A stretch of DNA of 64,000 nucleotides from a bacterium. GTDB taxonomy: Bacteria; Sysuimicrobiota; Sysuimicrobiia; Sysuimicrobiales; Segetimicrobiaceae. Every line of letters begins with the position of its first letter. The stretch's first letter is position 1. The translations under genes were made by a program, and so were the position numbers. The DNA is taken from positions 62,001 to 126,000 of the forward strand of contig DATGHU010000032.1 of the NCBI GenBank assembly GCA_035307765.1. The letters are read 5' to 3'. This document shows positions 59,008 to 64,000 of this stretch, in pieces. Under the pieces are notes generated by a model. That model did no database searches, had not been told where the DNA came from, and saw nothing but the letters and a program-made list of their open reading frames with translations.

Positions 59008-60606
59008 ATGAATCCCAGCTCGCAGATCGCCGGAGCGGCACGCCCAGCTCCGCCCGCCCGTCCGCTGCGGTGGGCCAAGGTGATCGACCACACCCGCTGC
59101 GTCGGCTGTCACGCCTGCACGACCGCGTGCAAGTCTGAGAACGAGGTCCCGCTCTCCGTCACCCGGACCTACGTCAAGTCCGTCGACGTCGGAACGTTTC
59201 CCCAGACTCGACGGGCGTTCCAGGTCACGCGCTGCAACCAGTGTGCCGACGCGCCCTGTGTTGATGCCTGCCCGACCACGGCGATGTACAAACGCCCGGA
59301 CGGGATCGTCGATTTCAACAAAGCGATCTGCATCGGCTGCAAGGCTTGCATCGCCGCCTGCCCCTACGATGCGATCTTCATTAACCCCAACGACCTTTCG
59401 GCGGAGAAGTGTAATCTCTGCGCGCACCGCCTCGACGTCGGGCTGGAGCCGGCCTGCGTCGTCGTCTGCCCGACCGAGGCGATCCTCGTGGGCGACCTGA
59501 ACGATCCCACCTCCAGGGTCGCGCAGATCGTGGGTCGCGAGCCGGTCGCCGTCCGCCGGCCCGAAAAAGGGACCCGACCGACGTTGTTCTACAAGGGCGC
59601 ACACCAGGCGACCCTGGACCCGATCGCGGCGCGCCGGCCCGAAGGCGGCCTGTTCATGTGGAGCGAACAGGGGCGGTTCCCCGACCAGGTCACCTCGGGC
59701 CACCCGCACGGGTGGGCCAACTCCTCAGCCGCGGCACTGCTGAGCTACGACGTGCCGCACCTGGCGCCGTGGACGTGGCGGGTCAGCCTGTATACGTGGA
59801 CGAAAGGGATCGCCGCGGGCGCGTACCTCGTCCCGCTCCTGCTGATCCTGGGGGGATGGCTCTCCTGGACGAGCGGGCTGTGGCTGTGGGCGGCACCGAT
59901 CGTGGCCGGGGCCTTCCTCGCCGCGACCGGGGGGCTGCTGATCGCCGACCTCAAGCATCCAGAGCGCTTCTACCTCATTTTCACGCGACCGCAGTGGTCG
60001 AGCTGGCTGGTGCGGGGGGCCTTCATCATTGCGGCCTACTCCGCGGTGCTCGCGCTGCACGTCTTGGCCACCCTCCTCGGTGGGGATCGCCTGCAGCGGG
60101 CCCTCGCCGTCCCCGGCCTCCCGCTCGCCGCACTGAGCGCGGTCTACACCGCCTACCTGTTTGCGCAGGCGAAGGCGCGCGACCTTTGGCAGAACCCCCT
60201 GCTGCCGCCGCACTTCCTTCTGCAGGCCGGGCTTGCCGGATCCGCGGCGATGCTGCCGTTCGCGGCCTGGTTGGAACCCGATCTGATCCGGCCCCTCGTC
60301 GCGACGTTGGGTGGGGCCAGCCTCCTGCACCTGCTGTGCGTCTGGGGGGAGGCAACCTTACCCCACGCCACGGCGCACGCCCAGCTGGCGGCGCACGAGA
60401 TGACCGCCGGCCGGTACCGCGGATTCTTCCGGATGGGGAGCGCACTGGGGGCTGCGGGACTGCTCGCCTCCGCGATCGGCCTCGCCGCCGCCTCCCCCCT
60501 GCTGACCGCGGGAGCAGGGGTGGCCGCCGCGGCGGCGGCACTGACCGGCCTCCTCCTCTACGAGCACGCCTACGTCCAGGCAGGGCAGGCGGTCCCTCTG
60601 GCGTAG
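59008..60606 (+). CDS. Fused four-cluster ferredoxin / NrfD (PsrB-PsrC-like) membrane subunit
   Basis: A 532-residue fusion of an electron-transfer subunit and a quinone-binding membrane subunit. Residues 22-165 carry 16 cysteines in four 4Fe-4S sites (Cys31/34/37/41, 76/79/84/88, 108/111/114/118, 135/138/150/154), as in DmsB/PsrB. Residues about 255-525 form an eight-helix NrfD/PsrC domain (WTKGIAAGAYLVPLLLILGG, LLIADLKHPERFYLIFTRPQ). These are normally two genes. No Tat signal is present. It would shuttle electrons between quinone and the molybdoenzyme encoded downstream (56 nt). Confidence 0.9.
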   Translation: MNPSSQIAGAARPAPPARPLRWAKVIDHTRCVGCHACTTACKSENEVPLSVTRTYVKSVDVGTFPQTRRAFQVTRCNQCADAPCVDACPTTAMYKRPDGIVDFNKAICIGCKACIAACPYDAIFINPNDLSAEKCNLCAHRLDVGLEPACVVVCPTEAILVGDLNDPTSRVAQIVGREPVAVRRPEKGTRPTLFYKGAHQATLDPIAARRPEGGLFMWSEQGRFPDQVTSGHPHGWANSSAAALLSYDVPHLAPWTWRVSLYTWTKGIAAGAYLVPLLLILGGWLSWTSGLWLWAAPIVAGAFLAATGGLLIADLKHPERFYLIFTRPQWSSWLVRGAFIIAAYSAVLALHVLATLLGGDRLQRALAVPGLPLAALSAVYTAYLFAQAKARDLWQNPLLPPHFLLQAGLAGSAAMLPFAAWLEPDLIRPLVATLGGASLLHLLCVWGEATLPHATAHAQLAAHEMTAGRYRGFFRMGSALGAAGLLASAIGLAAASPLLTAGAGVAAAAAALTGLLLYEHAYVQAGQAVPLA

Positions 60607-60661
60607 GTGCGGCCGGCCCCGGGATTCCTTTTGATGATTCGCAGTGGACAGGAGGCTACGC

Positions 60662-63586
60662 GTGGATCTCGAGAAACTCAATAAACTGGTGAGCGCGGCC
60701 CGCGCATCTGCAGAAGCCAGGGGCGAGACGTTCTACCCAGGGCCGAGCCGCATCCACCTTGCCGCGTTCCCCCCCAAGGAACGCTGGAGCGATTGGGTCG
60801 AGCTCGACTCGGCGGCGTGGCCGGCGCGGGCGGAGAAGCGCTACATGCTCGTCCCCACCACCTGCTTCAACTGCGAGTCGGCGTGCGGGCTCCTCGCCTA
60901 CGTCAATCGGGACTCCCTCCAGGTCAGGAAGTTTGAGGGCAACCCGGAACACCCGGGGTCGCGCGGGCGCAACTGCGCGAAGGGACCGGCCACGCTCAAC
61001 CAGATCACGGATCCCGACCGCATCCTCTTCCCGCTCAAACGCGGGGGACGCCGGGGAGAGGGCAAGTGGGTGCGGGTGGCCTGGGACGAGGCGCTCGACG
61101 AGATCGCCGCGAGAATCCGCCGGGCGATCACCGAGGGACGGCCCAACGAGGTAATGTACCACGTCGGCCGTCCCGGGGAGGACGGGTATACGGAGCGCGT
61201 CCTGGCAGCCTGGGGGGTGGACGGACACAACACGCACACCAACGTCTGCTCCAGCGGGGGGCGGGCCGGCTACCATTACTGGATGGGCCTGGACCGGCCG
61301 AGCCCCGACCACGCCAATGCGCGGGTGATCCTGCTGGTCAGCAGCCATCTCGAGGCGGGCCACTACTTCAACCCTCACGCGCAGCGCGTGATCGAGGCGA
61401 AGCAGAACGGCGCGAAGCTCATCGTGTTTGACACGCGGCTGTCGAACACCGCGACCCACGCCGACCACTGGGTGTCGCCCTATCCCGGCTCGGAGGCGGC
61501 GATCCTCCTCGCGATCGCCAATGACATGATCCAGAACGGCCGGTACGACCGAGAGTTCGTGCGCCGCTGGTGGAACTGGCAGGAATACCTCGCGGAGGAG
61601 CATCCCGGGGCGGCGGCGACCTTCGAGGCCTTCGAGGAGATCCTCAAGACCCTCTACGCCGACTTCACCTTCGAGTTCGCGGCGGCGGAGTCGGGCGTCG
61701 GCATCGAGGTGCTCCGGGAAGTCTCCCGCATCGTCGCCGCCGCCGGCACGCGGCTCGCCACACACACCTGGCGCAGCGCCGCGGCGGGGAATCTGGGCGG
61801 CTGGCAGGTACCGCGCACGCTCTTCCTCCTCAACGCCCTGCTGGGGGCGGTCGCGACCGAGGGGGGGACCTTTCCGAACGCGTGGAACAAGTTCGTGCCG
61901 CGTCCGATCTATCTGCCGCCGCATCCGCCAGGGTGGAACGAGCTCACCTGGCCCCGCGAGTACCCGGTGGCGATCAACGAGCTCTCGTTCCTCCTCCCGC
62001 ACCTGCTGAAGGACGGGCGGGGGAAGATCGACGTCTACTTCACCCGCGTCTACAACCCGGTCTGGACCAACCCGGACGGGTTCTCGTGGATCGAGGTGCT
62101 GACCGACGAGCGCCTGGTGGGCCTGCACCTCGCGCTCACGCCCACCTGGAACGAGACGGCGTTCTTCGCCGACTATATCCTGCCGATGGGACACGCCTCC
62201 GAACGGCACGACCTGCATTCCTACGAGCAGTACAACGGCCAGTGGGTTGCGTTCCGACAGCCGGTGCTCCGCGCGGCGCGCGAGCGGCTGGGCGAGCGCA
62301 TCACCGACACGCGGCAGGTCAATCCCGGCGAGGTCTGGGAGGAAAACGAGTTCTGGATCGAGTTGTCCTGGCGGGTCGACCCCGACGGCCGGCTCGGGAT
62401 CCGGAAGTTCTTCGAGTCCGCGCAGCACCCCGGGCAGAAGCTGACCGTCGACGAGTACTACGGGTACATCTTCGACCACTCCGTCCCCGGCCTGCCGGAA
62501 CGGGCCGCGGCCGAGGGGATTACCCCCCTCGAGTACATGCGCCGGTACGGAGCGTTTGAGGTCGCCGCCCAAATCGGCCCCGTCCACGAACAGCGGGTCC
62601 CCGCGCAAGAACTCGAGGACGTCCGCGTGGACCGGTTCGGGCGGGTCTACACCAGAGCGGCCGCCCCCGCCAACCCGAACATCGTTCCCACGGGAAGCCC
62701 GGAGCCCGACGCGGAGGGGCGCCGGCCCGTGGGGGTGCGGGTCGACGACGAGATCGTCCGCGGCTTTCCCACCCCCTCCGGGCGCCTCGAATTCTACTCC
62801 CACACCCTGGCCGCGTGGGGGTGGCGGGAGAGCGCCATCCCTTCCTATATAAAGAGCCACGTGCACCGCGACCAGCTCGCCCCGGACCAGATGGTCCTCA
62901 TCTCCACCTTCCGCCTCCCGGTTCAGGTCCACACCCGCAGCGCGAACGCCAAATGGCTCGACGAGATTGCCCACACCAACCCGCTGTGGATCCATCCCGC
63001 CGACGCCGAGCGTCTCGGCGTTCGGACCGGGGATCTCGTTCGGGTGGAGACCGAGATCGGCGCCTTCGTCGTCAAGGCCTGGATCACGGAGGGCATCCGC
63101 CCCCAGGTCGTGGCGTGCAGCCATCACATGGGCCGGTGGAAGGTCCGGGAGGCCGGGCAGCGCCAGATGATGGCCACCGTCTCGCTGGAACAGAACCGCG
63201 ACCGCTGGGCGATGCGGCAGCAGGAAGGGGCGCGACCGTATGCCTCCGCGGACGCCGACACGCTCAGGATCTGGTGGACGGACGTCGGCGTCCATCAAAA
63301 CCTCACCTTTCCCGTGCATCCCGATCCGATCTCCGGGCAGCACTGCTGGCATCAGGCCGTGCGGGTCCGCAGGGCCGGGCCGGACGACCGGTACGGCGAC
63401 ATCACCGTCGACACCGCGCGGGCGGCGGACGTCTACCGCAAGTGGCTGGCGCTCACCCGGGGAGCGGACCGGCACTCGCCGGACGCCACCCGCAGGCCCT
63501 ATTGGTTGATGCGGCCGCTGCGCCCGTCACGGGAGGCGTACCGTCTGCCGGACCGCCCGCTCCCGGCCGGCGTCGCCGGAGACTGA
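60662..63586 (+). CDS. Molybdopterin oxidoreductase (Mo-bisPGD, PsrA/PhsA-like), cytosolic
   Basis: Catalytic subunit of 974 residues, DMSO-reductase superfamily. A 4Fe-4S site Cys68-x2-Cys71-x3-Cys75-x29-Cys105 is followed by the Mo/W-bisPGD domains. The likely metal ligand is Cys196 in THTNVCSSGGRAGY, a Cys-type site as in polysulfide, thiosulfate, tetrathionate and arsenate reductases and some formate dehydrogenases. The C-terminal cofactor-binding domain (about 750-940) includes FRLPVQVHTRSANAKWLDEI. GTG 60662 is chosen because AGGAGG ends 6 nt upstream. There is no twin-arginine signal, so it should work in the cytosol. Substrate not determined. Confidence 0.9.
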   Translation: MDLEKLNKLVSAARASAEARGETFYPGPSRIHLAAFPPKERWSDWVELDSAAWPARAEKRYMLVPTTCFNCESACGLLAYVNRDSLQVRKFEGNPEHPGSRGRNCAKGPATLNQITDPDRILFPLKRGGRRGEGKWVRVAWDEALDEIAARIRRAITEGRPNEVMYHVGRPGEDGYTERVLAAWGVDGHNTHTNVCSSGGRAGYHYWMGLDRPSPDHANARVILLVSSHLEAGHYFNPHAQRVIEAKQNGAKLIVFDTRLSNTATHADHWVSPYPGSEAAILLAIANDMIQNGRYDREFVRRWWNWQEYLAEEHPGAAATFEAFEEILKTLYADFTFEFAAAESGVGIEVLREVSRIVAAAGTRLATHTWRSAAAGNLGGWQVPRTLFLLNALLGAVATEGGTFPNAWNKFVPRPIYLPPHPPGWNELTWPREYPVAINELSFLLPHLLKDGRGKIDVYFTRVYNPVWTNPDGFSWIEVLTDERLVGLHLALTPTWNETAFFADYILPMGHASERHDLHSYEQYNGQWVAFRQPVLRAARERLGERITDTRQVNPGEVWEENEFWIELSWRVDPDGRLGIRKFFESAQHPGQKLTVDEYYGYIFDHSVPGLPERAAAEGITPLEYMRRYGAFEVAAQIGPVHEQRVPAQELEDVRVDRFGRVYTRAAAPANPNIVPTGSPEPDAEGRRPVGVRVDDEIVRGFPTPSGRLEFYSHTLAAWGWRESAIPSYIKSHVHRDQLAPDQMVLISTFRLPVQVHTRSANAKWLDEIAHTNPLWIHPADAERLGVRTGDLVRVETEIGAFVVKAWITEGIRPQVVACSHHMGRWKVREAGQRQMMATVSLEQNRDRWAMRQQEGARPYASADADTLRIWWTDVGVHQNLTFPVHPDPISGQHCWHQAVRVRRAGPDDRYGDITVDTARAADVYRKWLALTRGADRHSPDATRRPYWLMRPLRPSREAYRLPDRPLPAGVAGD

Positions 63587-64000
63587 TGGAGCTCTTCCGG
63601 GCCCTGGCCAGCCTGGCCGAGCCCCCCGGACCCGCGCAGATCCGCATCGGCGATCTCCTGGGTCTGCCCGAGCCCCCGGACGCGGCGCAGTACACCGAGG
63701 TGTTCGTCCTGCAGCTGTACCCGTATGCTTCGGCGTACGTCGGGGCCGACGGCATGCTGGGAGGGGAAGCGCAGGATCGCGTCGCCGGATTTTGGCGGGC
63801 CCTGAACCGAGTCCCGCCTGCGGAACCGGATCACCTCACGCCGCTGCTCGCCTTGTACGCCTCGCTGGCCGAAGGCGAAATGGGCGAACCCGACCGCGCG
63901 CGGAAGCTCCTCTGGGGCCGCAGCCGGAAGGCGCTGCTCTGGGAGCACCTGGCCTGCTGGCTGTTGCCGTATCTTGACAGGATGCGGGACGTCGCCCCCC
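63586..64000 (+). CDS. TorD/DmsD-like molybdoenzyme chaperone, cut by window edge
   Basis: Partial helical protein, 138 residues visible and open to the right edge. ATG 63586 shares its first base with the TGA of the molybdoenzyme gene (TGATG), so the two are coupled. The pattern LQLYPYASAYVGADGMLGG, LTPLLALYASLAEGEMG and RKALLWEHLACWLLPYLDRM fits the TorD family, which helps load the Mo cofactor. Normally such chaperones also guard Tat signals, but the partner here has none, so a cofactor-insertion role is more likely. Confidence 0.8.
   Translation, partial: MELFRALASLAEPPGPAQIRIGDLLGLPEPPDAAQYTEVFVLQLYPYASAYVGADGMLGGEAQDRVAGFWRALNRVPPAEPDHLTPLLALYASLAEGEMGEPDRARKLLWGRSRKALLWEHLACWLLPYLDRMRDVAP

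Noticed and set aside
60656-63475. Open frame of 939 codons antisense to the molybdoenzyme
   Set aside because: No recognisable fold, and the opposite strand encodes an unambiguous Mo-bisPGD enzyme.
1-64000. CRISPR arrays, insertion sequences, prophage genes, tRNA or rRNA genes
   Set aside because: I found no regularly spaced repeats, transposase or integrase motifs, or T-loop/cloverleaf patterns on either strand.

Overview
The window is strongly GC-rich, densely packed chromosomal DNA from a bacterium, with about 50 genes. A TolC-type outer-membrane channel gene sits in an operon with its MacAB partners, so the organism is very probably a diderm. One gene reads an in-frame UGA as selenocysteine, so the organism should have a Sec-insertion system (selA/B/C lie outside the window). 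The gene mix suggests an uncultivated soil or sediment lineage: many sugar and osmolyte ABC systems, DNA ligase D, Lhr, a Mo-bisPGD oxidoreductase, and CGNR, DinB and LLM proteins. I cannot name the phylum from sequence alone. I see no rRNA, tRNA, IS element, prophage or CRISPR array.

Layout. 1-7.6 kb: a leftward operon of CoA-transferase alpha and beta, a citryl-CoA-lyase-like protein and an aldehyde dehydrogenase (cut by the left edge). It diverges from a LysR regulator, a glutamine-synthetase-like ligase, an SDR and an ArsN1-type acetyltransferase. 7.6-11.2 kb: a MerR-EmrA-EmrB-like efflux operon with a near-consensus promoter. 11.3-17.3 kb: single genes (PQQ-type propeller, YihY, DMT transporter, nitrilase-fold amidohydrolase, branched-chain aminotransferase). 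17.3-28.4 kb: ligD, then a sugar operon reading leftward (binding protein, two permeases, FucI-like isomerase, PfkB kinase, GH31 glycosidase, DUF72). 28.5-35.6 kb: an ABC-2 exporter, an LLM oxidoreductase, a DMT transporter and an OpuC-like osmolyte importer. 35.6-40.5 kb: methyltransferase and CGNR regulator divergent from a CBS protein, two small proteins, DinB and a class V aminotransferase.

40.7-47.7 kb: a seven-gene leftward operon with overlapping genes: SHOCT protein, response regulator, histidine kinase, TolC, membrane fusion protein, ATPase and MacB permease. Three 8-bp repeats at exact 11-bp spacing lie upstream of its promoter. 47.9-52.5 kb: an alcohol dehydrogenase, two secreted proteins, and then the most notable locus: a TlpA-like thioredoxin whose CxxC motif is UxxC (Sec from UGA, with a hairpin that fits the bacterial SECIS rules), followed by CcdA and a DipZ-like redoxin. 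This reads as an extracytoplasmic thiol/selenol relay fed through CcdA. 52.6-58.3 kb: lhr and an allantoinase.

58.5-64 kb: a rightward respiratory module. It starts with a perfect 12-bp palindrome and a small membrane protein, then a fused four-cluster ferredoxin/NrfD protein, a large molybdopterin oxidoreductase with no Tat signal, and a TorD-like chaperone cut by the right edge.

Translation starts are mixed. Most genes have clear Shine-Dalgarno sites. At least three (ligD, the ABC-2 ATPase and the OpuC-like ATPase) instead have a TANNNT -10 box 6-8 nt before the start codon and no SD, consistent with leaderless mRNAs.
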